The translations under genes and the position numbers were made by a program. The notes beneath the pieces are model-generated. The model had not been told where the DNA came from and ran no database searches. It was given only the letters and a program-made list of their open reading frames with translations. Below are positions 28,633-38,115 of a stretch of DNA of 64,000 nt, piece by piece; positions within the stretch are counted from its first letter, which is position 1, and every line of letters starts with the position of its first letter. The stretch comes from Rhodococcus xishaensis (lineage in GTDB: Bacteria; Actinomycetota; Actinomycetes; Mycobacteriales; Mycobacteriaceae), in the NCBI RefSeq assembly GCF_004011825.1, contig NZ_RKLO01000007.1:106450-170449 (forward strand). The letters are read 5' to 3'.

Positions 28633-29568
28633 CTACCGATCGTCCGGTGTGCCCCTGATCTGCAGCGGCGCTCCCGGGGGCACACCGCTTTCCGAGCTAA
28701 CCGTCTGCCGCAAGGACTCGACGAGGCTCGCAATGCCTGGCGTCTGGGCAGCCCCGGTGCGGACGATGGCGTTGACGGGCACTCGCAGTCGGTTGTTCCT
28801 TTCGCGCATCACGCACAGCCCGGTCCGTGGGACCTCGGCGACGGTACTGGCGTAGAGGACCGTCCACGCGCGCGGATTCGTGATGACATCGAGGATCGCG
28901 GTGTGGTCGCGCGCAATGGGCGGGCCCAGCTGGACGCGCCGGCCTGCGTCGACGAACGCATTCTCCACGACCTTGTGGATGAGGACCTGGTTGTGCCGGG
29001 GCGGCAGGAGCAGGGGATACGGCGCCAGTTCGCTGAGTTCGACCGTCGAGAACGCCGACACCGGGTGCTGATTGGACGTCGCGATCATCAGGTCCTCGAC
29101 ACCGAGTTCGAGAGTCTCGAGGTCAGGCCGGTCCACCTCGCCGCGGATCAGTGCGATGTCGGCGTCGCCCGACGAGACAGCCTCGACCCGGTCGGTGAAG
29201 TCCTTGATCACGAACTCGATGTCCAGGTGGGGGTGCCTCTCGCGGACTTGAGCGATAGCGGCGAGGTTCTGCGGCGCGAAGCTCATGCTGGCGGTGATCC
29301 GGATGCGGTTACGGGGCTCCTTCGCGACCGCGAACGCCTTGACTTCGAGGCTCAGCACCTCCTGCGCGATCGGGACAAGACGAGATCCGGCCGGAGTGAG
29401 CTTGACGGCACGGGTGGAGCGGTCGAACAGCGAGGTGCCGAGTTCCTGCTCCAGCTTGCTGACCTGGTGGCTGATCGCGGACTGCGAGATGAAGGAGCGC
29501 TTCGCGGCGTTGCTGAAACTCAGCTCCTCGCTGACGGCGAGGAAGTAGCGCAGCTGCCGGAAGTCCAC
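28633..29568 (-). CDS. LysR-family transcriptional regulator
   Basis: A 311-residue LTTR. The N-terminal helix-turn-helix (DFRQLRYFLAVSEELSFSNA, then SQSAISHQVSKLEQELGTSL) is standard, followed by a two-lobed effector-binding domain (RIRITASMSFAPQNLAAIAQ). GTG at 29568. It is divergent from the type II NADH dehydrogenase gene, 120 bases away, so that gene is its most likely target. The inducer is unknown. Confidence 0.9.
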   Translation of the reverse strand: MDFRQLRYFLAVSEELSFSNAAKRSFISQSAISHQVSKLEQELGTSLFDRSTRAVKLTPAGSRLVPIAQEVLSLEVKAFAVAKEPRNRIRITASMSFAPQNLAAIAQVRERHPHLDIEFVIKDFTDRVEAVSSGDADIALIRGEVDRPDLETLELGVEDLMIATSNQHPVSAFSTVELSELAPYPLLLPPRHNQVLIHKVVENAFVDAGRRVQLGPPIARDHTAILDVITNPRAWTVLYASTVAEVPRTGLCVMRERNNRLRVPVNAIVRTGAAQTPGIASLVESLRQTVSSESGVPPGAPLQIRGTPDDR

Positions 29569-29688
29569 GGGACGCCATCCTACTTATGAGCGATCGAGAT
29601 AACTGTTCTTCGAATGTCCAAGCTGGCTGGCGGAAGGTTTGTTAGCGCTCCTACGGTGTCCCTAGAACATCTCAACGAGGAGGTAGCC

Positions 29689-31044
29689 GTGGGCCAGGTG
29701 GGCGCAGCAACTGTGGACCGGACCGAGGTCGTCATCGTCGGGTCCGGATTCGGTGCTCTCGCCGCGGCGAAGAAGCTGGCCAAGGCCGGCAAGCCGTTCG
29801 TTCTCATCTCCGAGACCACCGAGCACCTCTTCCAGCCCCTGCTGTATCAGGTGGCGACGGGTGTCATCGCCGCCGGCGAGATCGCTCCGTCGGTGCGTGC
29901 AATCCTCGCGAAGTATCCGCATGCGGATGTTCGGCTGGGTCGCGTCGTCGACGTGAACCCGGAAGAGAAGGAACTCGTCTACGAGGCCGCCGGCCAGCGT
30001 CACACGCTCGGCTACAACTCGGTCGTCGCCGCCACCGGCGCGCGGCAGTCGTACTTCGGCCGCGATGAGTTCGCCAAGGTCACATTCGCGCTCAAGACCG
30101 TCGACGACGCCGAGCGCCTACGTGACCAGATCGTGCGCTGCTTCGAGGAGGCGCACACCACCAGCGACCTCGAGCGGCGGAAGAACCTTCTCAGCTTCAT
30201 CGTCATCGGCGCCGGCGCGACCGGCGTCGAGCTCGCCGGCCAGATCAAGGAACTCGCCGCACGCTACTTCGAGCAGTCGATCCGTGGCATCACCGCCGCC
30301 GACGTCACGGTCACGCTGGTCGAGGGTGCGGGTGTCGCAATGCCCGCGTACGGAGGCAAGCTCAGCGAGTACACCAAGGCATCGCTCGAGAAGTCGGGCG
30401 TCGAAGTCGTCCTCAACACCCTCGTCACCGACATCGACGAAGACGGCGCGACGCTCGTGGCGCACGGTAGCGAGGCCGGCGAGCGTCGCACCGCGAACAC
30501 CATCATCTGGTCGGCGGGCGTGCAGGCCAACGACTTCGCCGCCGTGCTGGCCGAGCGCACTGGTTGCGAGACCGACCGCGCCGGACGCCTCCTCGTCAAC
30601 CGCGACCTCACCGTCGGTGGCCGCGCCGACATATTCGCGGTCGGCGACATGACGTCGCTGGACAATCTTCCGGGCCAGTCGCCCGTCGCGATGCAGGGTG
30701 GCCGCCACGTTGCCGACACGATTCTCGGAAAGACCCTGCGCGGCACGCCGTTCAAGTTCCGCGACAAGGGCTCGATGGCGATCATCAACCGTTTCCGCGC
30801 CGTCACCAAGGTGAAGAACATCGAACTCACCGGGACGTTCGCGTGGGTGCTGTGGCTCGCGGTCCACATGGTGTACCTGGTGGGCTTCCGCAACCGCTAC
30901 GTCGCAGTGATGTCGTGGTTCGGCTCGTTCCTCGGCAACCGGCGTCCGCACTTCTACTACGCGCAGGAGGTCGGTCCGATCGTGACGCCCGATGCCCGGA
31001 TCCCCGAGACCAAACCAGCCGAACCGGCGACCGCGGCCGCGTAG
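29689..31044 (+). CDS. ndh: Type II NADH dehydrogenase
   Basis: A 451-residue membrane-associated flavoprotein that passes electrons from NADH to menaquinone without pumping protons. The FAD-binding motif VVIVGSGFGALAAAKKLAKA is near the N-terminus and the NADH motif FIVIGAGATGVELAGQIKEL is mid-protein. DIFAVGDMTSLDNLPGQSPVAMQ is the second FAD segment. The C-terminal amphipathic and hydrophobic stretch (FAWVLWLAVHMVYLVGF) anchors it to the membrane. The GTG at 29689 follows AGGAGGTAGCC; an ATG 25 codons earlier lacks a site. Divergent from the LysR regulator. Confidence 0.92.
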   Translation: MGQVGAATVDRTEVVIVGSGFGALAAAKKLAKAGKPFVLISETTEHLFQPLLYQVATGVIAAGEIAPSVRAILAKYPHADVRLGRVVDVNPEEKELVYEAAGQRHTLGYNSVVAATGARQSYFGRDEFAKVTFALKTVDDAERLRDQIVRCFEEAHTTSDLERRKNLLSFIVIGAGATGVELAGQIKELAARYFEQSIRGITAADVTVTLVEGAGVAMPAYGGKLSEYTKASLEKSGVEVVLNTLVTDIDEDGATLVAHGSEAGERRTANTIIWSAGVQANDFAAVLAERTGCETDRAGRLLVNRDLTVGGRADIFAVGDMTSLDNLPGQSPVAMQGGRHVADTILGKTLRGTPFKFRDKGSMAIINRFRAVTKVKNIELTGTFAWVLWLAVHMVYLVGFRNRYVAVMSWFGSFLGNRRPHFYYAQEVGPIVTPDARIPETKPAEPATAAA

Positions 31045-31059
31045 CCGACGAACAGCCAC

Positions 31060-31095
31060 AGTGATCCCAGGCTTCCTTCGAAGCTTGGGATCACT
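31060..31095. terminator. Bidirectional terminator after ndh
   Basis: A 16-bp stem, AGTGATCCCAGGCTTC against GAAGCTTGGGATCACT (one G-T pair) with loop CTTC, lying between convergent genes. Confidence 0.9.
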
Positions 31096-31107
31096 TGAAT
31101 ACTCGGA

Positions 31108-32052
31108 TCACTGCACCCCGAGGTCTCGGGGGCGGTAGCCGACGGGGTATCCGGGGTAGGTTCGGTTCCCCGGGTCGCCGGCACCGGCGGACACCCGCCG
31201 CTTGGGAAGCATGCGCACGACCGCCGATCGGGCCCGAAGTCCGGTTTCGGCGGCGGCCCGCACCCGGGGCGAGCCCTTGGGGAACCCGAACGCCGCGGAC
31301 ATCCGATCGTCGATCAGTGCATACACCGCGGCCGCTACGGGGCGTTCGAGCAATCTCGGGTACCACGATTGGAACAGGCGCAGGGTGTAGGTGCCGATGC
31401 GATGGTTGTCGTCGCTGTAGACGAAGTGATCCCGTTCGTAGTCCATCTTGAAACGCCGGAAACCTTGGTACGAATCGGGAATGTCCTTGATGCCCATCCG
31501 GATTCCGACCTGACAGTAGAAGTGGTACGACGCGAGCCGTTCGTGGGGGTGCAAGCGGCGCCAGCCGTATCTGTCGATCCAGTCGATCGGGTCGTACGCG
31601 AAGGTCGACAGCACGTAGCGCATGTCGTCGTTCGAGATCGCGTACCGGCCGTGCATGCGGTTGATATTGCGCAACGACTCGCGTCCTCGGTCGGAGTCGT
31701 AGCCGTGCTCGACTAGTTCACCCATCAACAGCGCGGTGTCGTCGTACCGCTTCTGGGGGCGGTACTCGAATTCGCCGGTGCGGGCGAGCAGTGCCGATAT
31801 CGAGGGCACACAGTACGTACGGAACAGGGCGAACTCGAGCGATCGCTGGTAGTCCCAGGGGAACTCGTAGCCAGCGGTGATGCGGAGGATGTCCTGGTGC
31901 CGGATCTGCGGGTCCAGCCCGTCGATCACCCTCACCCATCCGAACCGTCCGGGGCCGGCGTGCGGATTGCGGTCCGGGGTAGGGAAGGTTCGAAAGGTGC
32001 TGCCTCGGCGGGAATCGGATCGCGAATCGGGACGCGAGTGTGTCGGTTGCAC
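31108..32052 (-). CDS. Oxygenase MpaB-family (DUF2236) protein
   Basis: A 314-residue protein with the latex-clearing/MpaB-like haem-oxygenase fold. FGWVRVIDGLDPQIRHQDIL, EFALFRTYCVPSISALLART and the His-containing RRLHPHERLASYHFYCQVGI segments mark the family. No signal peptide is seen. The first 30 residues (Ser/Arg/Asp-rich) are not conserved, and the GTG at 32052 lies four bases downstream of the aldehyde dehydrogenase stop, so the two form an operon. In this family oxidation of hydrophobic hydrocarbons or fungal meroterpenoids is known, but the substrate here is not. Confidence 0.8.
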   Translation of the reverse strand: MQPTHSRPDSRSDSRRGSTFRTFPTPDRNPHAGPGRFGWVRVIDGLDPQIRHQDILRITAGYEFPWDYQRSLEFALFRTYCVPSISALLARTGEFEYRPQKRYDDTALLMGELVEHGYDSDRGRESLRNINRMHGRYAISNDDMRYVLSTFAYDPIDWIDRYGWRRLHPHERLASYHFYCQVGIRMGIKDIPDSYQGFRRFKMDYERDHFVYSDDNHRIGTYTLRLFQSWYPRLLERPVAAAVYALIDDRMSAAFGFPKGSPRVRAAAETGLRARSAVVRMLPKRRVSAGAGDPGNRTYPGYPVGYRPRDLGVQ

Positions 32053-32056
32053 AGGC

Positions 32057-33574
32057 TTACCGCCCGTGCCGGGCCTTGAGCATCCACGCGGATATCTTCA
32101 TGTCGCGGGCGGATCGCTCGAGGGTGAGCAGGTTCAGTGGGGCCGGGAACCTCTGGACGGTGACGGCCTTGGGGCGGCTGAACTCGCGGAGACCGTCGGC
32201 GCCGTGGATCCGGCCGAAACCGGACTCGCCGATGCCACCGAACGGCAGCGACGGAACGCCGACGAAGCCCAGCACCGAGTTGACCGACACCATGCCTGCG
32301 CGCAGGCGCTCCGCGATCTCGCGGCCGCGGGACCGGTTGCCGGTGAACACCGACGAACCCAGGCCGTACGCGCTCGAGTTGGCCCGTTCGACACCCTCCT
32401 CCAGGTCACGCACCCGGTTGACTACGACCGTCGGACCGAACGTCTCGTCCCGCACCGCCGGCGACTCCTCCGGCACGTCGGTGAGAATGACGGGGTCGAC
32501 GAATCGCTCATGGACGGAGTCGATTCCGCCGACGACCGCGCGGGCACCCTTGTCGAGCGCGTCCGCGATGTGGCTGCGGACGACGTCGACTTGGCGGGGG
32601 AGGGTCATCGGCCCGTACGAGTCCGCGTCGGACCCGCCCGGGCGCACCCGCTCGACCGCGGCGGTGAACTTGTCGAGGAACTGCCGGTACACCGGTTCGG
32701 CGACGTAGATGCGTTCGACGCCGGTGCACGTTTGGCCGGCGTTGCCGAATGCGCCGAAGGCGGCGGACTCTACGGCCTTGTCGAGGTCGGCGTCCTCGGC
32801 GACGAGCATCGCGTCCTTGCCGCCGCACTCGGCGACGATCGGGGTGAGGGATTCTGCGCAGACCGCCATGACCTTGCGGGCGGTGGGGCTCGATCCGGTG
32901 AAGGCGATCTTGTCGACACCGGCCCGGCACAGGGCGGTGCCGGTCTCTCCGAAACCGGTGACGACCTGCAGCACCGGTTGGCCGGGCGCGAGCGAATTCC
33001 ATTTGGTTTCGAGCCACTTTCCGACGCCCGGCGTCAGTTCACTGGGCTTGAAGACGATGGCGTTGCCCGCCGCGAGGGCGTAGGAGATCGACCCCATCGG
33101 CGTATACACCGGGTAGTTCCACGGGCCGATGACGCCGACCACGCCGAGGGGTTGGTACCCGACGCTGGCGGACTGGTTCACGCTGACCAGGCCAGGGGAC
33201 ACGCGACGCGGCTTGAGGATCTTCTTGGCGTTGCGAGCGGCCCAGTCGAGGTGCTCGACGGTGAGCATCACCTCGAGCATGGCATCGTCGTACGGCTTGC
33301 CGGTCTCGATGGAGACGGCGCGGGCTAGGTCATCGGCGTCCGACGCGATCGCTTTCTTGAACTCGAGCAACCAGTCGCGACGGCCGCGGAAACCCTGTGC
33401 CCTCCACCATCGCGCCGCGCCGCGCGCCCGCTCGACCGCGGCGGCGACGTCACTCGCGGTGTTCACGGGGTATTCGGCGAGCACCGTCCCGGTCCGCGGA
33501 TCGAGGCTCGCGAACGTCGACGGGGTGGCGTCCGGGGATGAGCCCGGGCTCGTGTCGCGTAGTTCGCGGGTCAT
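32057..33574 (-). CDS. Aldehyde dehydrogenase (succinate-semialdehyde type)
   Basis: An NAD(P)-dependent aldehyde dehydrogenase of about 505 residues. Catalytic Cys is in GNAGQTCTGVERIYV, the general-base Glu in PIVAECGGKDAML, and the cofactor-binding segment in GVVGVIGPWNYPVYTPMG and FTGSSPTARKVMA. ATG at 33574 is preferred, with GAGGGAG six bases upstream; a GTG five codons earlier is possible. Its mRNA includes the MpaB-like gene downstream. A CRP/GlxR consensus site lies in the divergent promoter region with the acyl-CoA dehydrogenase. The aldehyde substrate is unclear. Confidence 0.9.
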   Translation of the reverse strand: MTRELRDTSPGSSPDATPSTFASLDPRTGTVLAEYPVNTASDVAAAVERARGAARWWRAQGFRGRRDWLLEFKKAIASDADDLARAVSIETGKPYDDAMLEVMLTVEHLDWAARNAKKILKPRRVSPGLVSVNQSASVGYQPLGVVGVIGPWNYPVYTPMGSISYALAAGNAIVFKPSELTPGVGKWLETKWNSLAPGQPVLQVVTGFGETGTALCRAGVDKIAFTGSSPTARKVMAVCAESLTPIVAECGGKDAMLVAEDADLDKAVESAAFGAFGNAGQTCTGVERIYVAEPVYRQFLDKFTAAVERVRPGGSDADSYGPMTLPRQVDVVRSHIADALDKGARAVVGGIDSVHERFVDPVILTDVPEESPAVRDETFGPTVVVNRVRDLEEGVERANSSAYGLGSSVFTGNRSRGREIAERLRAGMVSVNSVLGFVGVPSLPFGGIGESGFGRIHGADGLREFSRPKAVTVQRFPAPLNLLTLERSARDMKISAWMLKARHGR

Positions 33575-33627
33575 GTCGAACTCCCTCACTTCCGGGGACA
33601 GTAGCGAGAAGACTTGCTGTGACTTAC

Positions 33628-33643
33628 TGTGATAACGCTCACA
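33628..33643. promoter_or_regulatory. CRP/GlxR-like binding site
   Basis: TGTGATAACGCTCACA matches the consensus TGTGA-N6-TCACA in all ten fixed positions. It lies between the divergent aldehyde dehydrogenase and acyl-CoA dehydrogenase genes. A further TGTGA half-site lies at 33618. Confidence 0.75.
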
Positions 33644-33745
33644 TTATTAGGGCCACCGGGTGCGGACAAGCCGATACGCGCCTCGGCTCGCCCTCTGGAT
33701 CCCGGGAACCAACTCACTCGACTCTTCGCAGGCAGGATTGCATCG

Positions 33746-34888
33746 ATGACTATCGATTTCACCCCCGAGCAGCAGGATTTCGCACGGGCCGTCGCCGCAT
33801 TCTGCCGCAAAGAATGCGGAACCCGTGAGCAACGCGACGCCCTCACCGGCCACGGCAAGCACGGCCATAACCAGGCGCTGTACCTGAAGATGGCCGAGCT
33901 CGGCTGGCTCGGGATCACCGTCCCCGAGGAATACGGCGGCTCGGGTGGCACAGCGGTCGATATGTGCATCCTGCTCGAGCAGGCCACCCGCGGCATGGCG
34001 CCGATCGGTGGACTCGGAACGACGCTCATCACCGGCGCGGCGTACGAGAAGTTCGGCACCGAGGCACAGAAGCGGACCGTGCTCGGCGGCATCGTCCGTG
34101 GCGCGTCGGAGTCCATCTCGATGTCGGAGCCCGAGGCCGGCTCCGACGTCGGCAACCTCAGCTGCCGGGCCGAGAAGGTCTCCGACGGCTGGCTGATCAA
34201 TGGCCAGAAGACGTGGTGCTCCAACGCCCACTTCGCCGAGAACATCCTGCTGGTGGCTCGGTCCGACCGCACCGGCGCAAAGCACGAGGGCCTGACGATG
34301 TTTCACCTGCCGACGGGCACGCCAGGGCTGAAGATCAGCGCTATCGAAACGATGGGCGGCAAGGAGGTCAACGACCTCTACCTCACCGACGTCCGCCTGC
34401 CCGACGACGCCGTGGTCGGCGAGGTGGGCAACGGCTGGACCCAGCTGATGACCGGACTGAACATCGAACGGCTCATCCTCGGTGCGATGATGCTCGGCAC
34501 CGCGCAGCGGGCGTTCGACGACGCACTCGAATTCATCACGCAGCGAAAGCAGTTCGGACGTCCGGTCGGTACCTTCCAGGTGCTGCGGCACCGGGTCGCG
34601 GACCTCGCCACCGAGATCGAGTGCACTCGACTGCTCGTGTACAGCACGGCCAGGCTGATCGACGCGAACCCGTCGAAGCTGTTCCCGCGGGAGGCGTCGA
34701 TGGTCAAGCTCAAGGCGACCGAGACTGCGAAGAAGGTGGCGCTCGAGGGCATGCAGATGATGGGCGGCTACGGGTACGCCACTGAGTTCGACATGGAGGG
34801 ACACGTCCGAAGAACACTGGTCTCGTCGATCTACGGCGGTACCAACGAGATTCAGCGCGACATCATCGGTAAGACGTTCGGGCTCTAG
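33746..34888 (+). CDS. Acyl-CoA dehydrogenase
   Basis: An FAD enzyme that introduces the 2,3 double bond into acyl-CoA, 380 residues. ISMSEPEAGSDVGNLSCRAE and ADWLINGQKTWCSNAH-like sequence form the FAD-binding middle domain, and ALEGMQMMGGYGYATEFDME and IYGGTNEIQRDIIGKTFGL form the C-terminal helical domain. ATG at 33746 begins the conserved TIDFTPEQQDFARAVAAF; an extended upstream frame is not conserved. Adjacent to an acyl-CoA synthetase, suggesting a lipid-degradation unit with the aldehyde dehydrogenase. Confidence 0.92.
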   Translation: MTIDFTPEQQDFARAVAAFCRKECGTREQRDALTGHGKHGHNQALYLKMAELGWLGITVPEEYGGSGGTAVDMCILLEQATRGMAPIGGLGTTLITGAAYEKFGTEAQKRTVLGGIVRGASESISMSEPEAGSDVGNLSCRAEKVSDGWLINGQKTWCSNAHFAENILLVARSDRTGAKHEGLTMFHLPTGTPGLKISAIETMGGKEVNDLYLTDVRLPDDAVVGEVGNGWTQLMTGLNIERLILGAMMLGTAQRAFDDALEFITQRKQFGRPVGTFQVLRHRVADLATEIECTRLLVYSTARLIDANPSKLFPREASMVKLKATETAKKVALEGMQMMGGYGYATEFDMEGHVRRTLVSSIYGGTNEIQRDIIGKTFGL

Positions 34889-34937
34889 GGTCGCCACGGC
34901 TCATTGATCAGATCCGGACCCGAAACCGCGCAAAAAG

Positions 34938-34953
34938 TGTAACCTGCCTCACA
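34938..34953. promoter_or_regulatory. Second CRP/GlxR-like site
   Basis: TGTAACCTGCCTCACA matches TGTGA-N6-TCACA in nine of ten positions, 63 bases before the acyl-CoA synthetase start. Confidence 0.55.
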
Positions 34954-35015
34954 TCGATCCGCGGGTTCGGTGAGTTCGGGAGGACCCGCGCACCCGCGTG
35001 AGAGAGGAACCCTCG

Positions 35016-36614
35016 ATGGTCACTTCCGCCGCCGTCCCTGCCAGTCTGCTCGAGGCTCAGCGGTCCCGTCGCAACAGTTGGAACAGCCAGATCGCGCGCC
35101 ACGCGCAGATGATCCCGGACCGGATCGCCCTGCGGTTCCAAGGTGCGTCCGTCACGTGGTCCACGCTGCACACCAGGGTCGAGAGGTTCGCGGACGCGCT
35201 CTCGCGTCGCGGCGTCGGTTTCGGTGACCGTGTCCTGATCCTCATGCTCAACCGTCCCGAGTATCTCGAGGTGATCCTCGCGACCAACGCTCTCGGTGCG
35301 ATCGCCGTCCCGGTGAACTTCCGGATGACGGTCCCCGAGGTTGCATTCCTGGTGCGCGACAGCGGCGCTCGGGCGGTGGTGGCGGACACGACGCTGGCGC
35401 CGCTCGCCGCCGGGGTGCGGTCGGAGGTCGGCGGGCCCGACCTGTCGATCGTCGTAGGCGGCACGACCGACGGCGATGCCCTCGGCTACGAAGACCTCGT
35501 CGCCGAGCAGGGAGCAACGCGCCCCGAGATCGACGTGCCCGACGACACACCCGCGCTGATCATGTACACGTCCGGCACGACGGGACGCCCGAAGGGGGCT
35601 GTGCTGACGCACAGCAACATGGCGGCGCAGGCGCTCACCTGCATCCGAGCCTTCCAGTTGAACCGCCTGGACGACATCGGCTTGTGCGCGTCGCCGATGT
35701 TCCACATCGCCGCGCTGGGAGCGATGGCACCGAGCCTCATGCTCGGGCTCACGACGGTGATCTTCCCGGTCGGGGCGTTCGATCCGAACACGCTGCTCGA
35801 CGCGCTCGAGGAGGAGCAGGTGACCACGGTGTTCTTGGTACCGGTCCAGTGGCAGGCGGTGTGTGCGGCGCAGCAGGCACAGCCGCGAAAGCTGAAGCTA
35901 CGCGTAATCTCCTGGGGTGCGGCGCCGGCATCGGACACCGTGCTCCGGGCCATGGCCGAGACCTTCCCGGACGCGTCGAACGTCGCAGTGTTCGGGCAGA
36001 CCGAGATGTCTCCGGTCACCTGTGTGCTCGACGGGGAGGACGCTCTTCGCAAGCTCGGTTCGGTAGGACGTGTGCTTCCGACTTTGTTGGCCCGTGTCGT
36101 CGACGACGACATGAACGACGTCGCACCGGGCGAGGTAGGAGAGATCGTCTACAGGGGTCCCACGACGATGCTCGAGTACTGGCTGAACCCTGAGGCCACA
36201 GCGGAGGCGTTCCACGGCGGGTGGTTCCACTCGGGCGACCTGGTGCGCGTGGACGACGAAGGGTTCGTCTATGTGGTCGATCGCAAGAAGGACATGATCA
36301 TCTCGGGTGGCGAGAACATCTACTGCGCCGAGGTCGAGAACGTACTCTTCTCCCACCCGAAGATTCTCGAGGCCGCGGTGATCGGCCGCCCGGATCCCAG
36401 GTGGGGGGAGGTCCCGGTCGCGGTGGTCGCGCTGCGGCCCGATGCCGGTGGTGACCTTCCTCTCGAGGAGTTGCAACCGCTGCTCGACGACACGCTCGCA
36501 CGGTACAAGCACCCCAAGGCCGTGATTCGCGTGGATTCCCTGCCGCGCAATGCGAGTGGCAAGGTTCTCAAGGGAGAGCTGCGAGGGGGCGCCAGCGCTG
36601 TCGTGCAGGGTTGA
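35016..36614 (+). CDS. Acyl-CoA synthetase (long-chain fatty acid-CoA ligase)
   Basis: Activates a carboxylic acid to its CoA thioester through an acyl-adenylate. The AMP-binding P-loop is MYTSGTTGRPKGAVLTHSN; GWFHSGDLVRVDDEGFVYVV and DRKKDMIISGGENIYCAEVE are the A7-A8 hinge motifs, and GKVLKGEL near the end holds the catalytic Lys. 532 residues from the ATG at 35016, with AGAGGAA upstream; a GTG six codons earlier is an alternative. It resembles FadD5/medium-chain ligases. Acts with the acyl-CoA dehydrogenase next to it. Confidence 0.9.
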   Translation: MVTSAAVPASLLEAQRSRRNSWNSQIARHAQMIPDRIALRFQGASVTWSTLHTRVERFADALSRRGVGFGDRVLILMLNRPEYLEVILATNALGAIAVPVNFRMTVPEVAFLVRDSGARAVVADTTLAPLAAGVRSEVGGPDLSIVVGGTTDGDALGYEDLVAEQGATRPEIDVPDDTPALIMYTSGTTGRPKGAVLTHSNMAAQALTCIRAFQLNRLDDIGLCASPMFHIAALGAMAPSLMLGLTTVIFPVGAFDPNTLLDALEEEQVTTVFLVPVQWQAVCAAQQAQPRKLKLRVISWGAAPASDTVLRAMAETFPDASNVAVFGQTEMSPVTCVLDGEDALRKLGSVGRVLPTLLARVVDDDMNDVAPGEVGEIVYRGPTTMLEYWLNPEATAEAFHGGWFHSGDLVRVDDEGFVYVVDRKKDMIISGGENIYCAEVENVLFSHPKILEAAVIGRPDPRWGEVPVAVVALRPDAGGDLPLEELQPLLDDTLARYKHPKAVIRVDSLPRNASGKVLKGELRGGASAVVQG

Positions 36615-36820
36615 CCGCACCCCGCAGGGCGTGGGCATCGAGTGCTCGAGCGCCCCGGTAAGTGAGCTCGAGTAACGACTGGGGCATGTCTGGCATGAAC
36701 CGGTCACAACTCGGAAAATTCGGCTTCGAGACGTTGCGGGGGCCGCGCGCGGGCGTACTATCAATGGTGCGGATCAAGTGAGTAGTCGGTAACGGTGAAA
36801 AGCTTGTGATGCAGAGATGC

Positions 36821-36848
36821 GGCCGGTAATGCGAAAGCAATACCGGCC
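36821..36848. terminator. Hairpin of the ancestral gatD tail, copy A
   Basis: GGCCGGTAATGC-GAAA-GCAATACCGGCC, a 12-bp stem with one mismatch. It is the diverged counterpart of the hairpins at 37313-37340 and 38116-38143. Confidence 0.6.
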
Positions 36849-36884
36849 ACACCCCTGTCTGGGGCAGTTTCAAGACGTGCCCGG

Positions 36885-37075
36885 TCAACGCACCCGCAGC
36901 CGCTCGCGGCGCAGCAGATTCACCTCCGCCAGATCCAGCGGCGGCAGTTCTGCGACACCGAACTCTGCGTCACACCCTCGAGGCCGTCACACCCTCGAGG
37001 CCGTCACACCCTCGAGGCCGTCGCCGACGCCGTGCGTCACCCGCCCGACCGGCCTGGCGCCGGGGCCGAGAGTCG
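36885..37075 (-). pseudogene. gatD: gatD 3'-end remnant, oldest copy (A)
   Basis: A short and scrambled copy of the end of gatD, including the stop and last codons (LRVR), then a deletion of about 80 bases where the intact gene has the GTYMHGPVLAR segment. A 17-bp piece is triplicated at 36969-37019. The sequence ends in the AGAGTCGTACCGCCCC region and then runs into the next repeat unit. It cannot encode a functional enzyme. The rest of 36615-37379 holds only repeat-derived DNA, and no other gene is seen. Confidence 0.8.
36969..37019. repeat. 17-bp triplication inside gatD remnant A
   Basis: GTCACACCCTCGAGGCC occurs three times head to tail. The intact gatD has a single copy. Confidence 0.95.
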
Positions 37076-37379
37076 TACCGCCCCCGCTCGGGCGCTCCGG
37101 TGGATGGGCTCTGGTAGGGGCTGGGGCATGCCCGGCATGAACTGGTCACGAATCGGAGAATTCGCGTCCGAAAATATTGCGGGGGCCGCCCGCGCGCGTA
37201 TTATCAATGATGCGGATCGAGAAAGCAGTCGCTAACGGTGAAAAACTCGTGAAGCAAGGATGCGGAGCAAGTGAGTAGACCAGTCGGGTGAAAGCTTGTG
37301 AAGTAGAGATGCGGCCGGTAATGCAAAAGCATTCCCGGCCATATCCCTGTTTGGGGCGCTTTCTAAAACGCGTGCCCGG

Positions 37380-37883
37380 TCAGCGCACCCGCAGCCGCTC
37401 GCGGCGCAGCAGGTCCACCTCGGGCAGATCCAGCGGTGGCAGTTCTGCGACACCGAGCGCTCGCTTCAACAGCAGGTCGGCGAGCTCCGGGTTCCGGGCC
37501 AGGACGGGACCGTGCATGTAGGTACCGATCACCGAACCCTGCGTCACACCCTCGAGGCCGTCGCCCACACCGTTGCCGACACCGTGCGTCACACGCCCGA
37601 CCGGTCTGGCGCCGGGGCCGAGAGTCGTACCGCCCCGGTGGTTTTCGAACCCGGACAGGGGTGCGGTGAGGCCGTCGAGCAGGGGTGTGGTGATGACCTC
37701 GCCGATCGATCGCGTTTCCTGCGGGGACGTGGTGGCGTCGAGCATCGACACCCCGTCGACGCGCTCACCGTTCGACGTCTCGTACCAGTGCCCGAGTACC
37801 TGGATCGCCGCGCAGATTGCCAGCACCGGCGCACCCCGCTCGGCTGCTCTCTGGAGTCCCGGGTAGGTCTTCAGGTGCCGGGT
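37380..37883 (-). pseudogene. gatD: gatD pseudogene, copy B (codons 71-237)
   Basis: A nearly identical copy of the last 167 codons of gatD, from TRHLKTYPGLQ to the stop. Differences such as T to S next to the ERVDG motif are few. It keeps the catalytic Cys (AICAAIQVLG) and His (GTYMHGP) codons but lacks the first 70 codons. An open frame continues upstream into unrelated spacer sequence up to 37952, so a chimeric protein could be made in principle. I judge it nonfunctional. Confidence 0.85.
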
Positions 37884-38115
37884 GACCGGCTCGGGCGCCC
37901 CGGTGGATGGGCTCTGGTAGGGGCTGGGGCATGCCTGGCATGAACTGGTCACGAATCGGAGAATTCGCGTCCGAAAATATTGCGGGGGCCGCCCGCGCGC
38001 GTATTATCAATGGTGCGGATCGAGAAAGCAGTCGCTAACGGTGAAAAACTCGTGAAGCAAGGATGCGGAGCAAGTGAGTAGACCAGTCGGGTGAAAGCTT
38101 GTGAAGTAGAGATGC

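Noticed and set aside
31877..33328. 483-codon plus-strand frame over the aldehyde dehydrogenase
   Set aside because: Antisense to the catalytic-Cys-containing dehydrogenase; no recognisable domain and no ribosome site.
36615..37379. CRISPR-like array (repeated short units)
   Set aside because: The repeats are 17-bp direct tandem copies and large duplication units with no regular unique spacers or cas genes nearby.
37380..37952. 190-codon gatD-like frame as a second functional GatD
   Set aside because: It lacks the first 70 codons of the enzyme and its N-terminus is spacer sequence; it is better explained as a duplication product.
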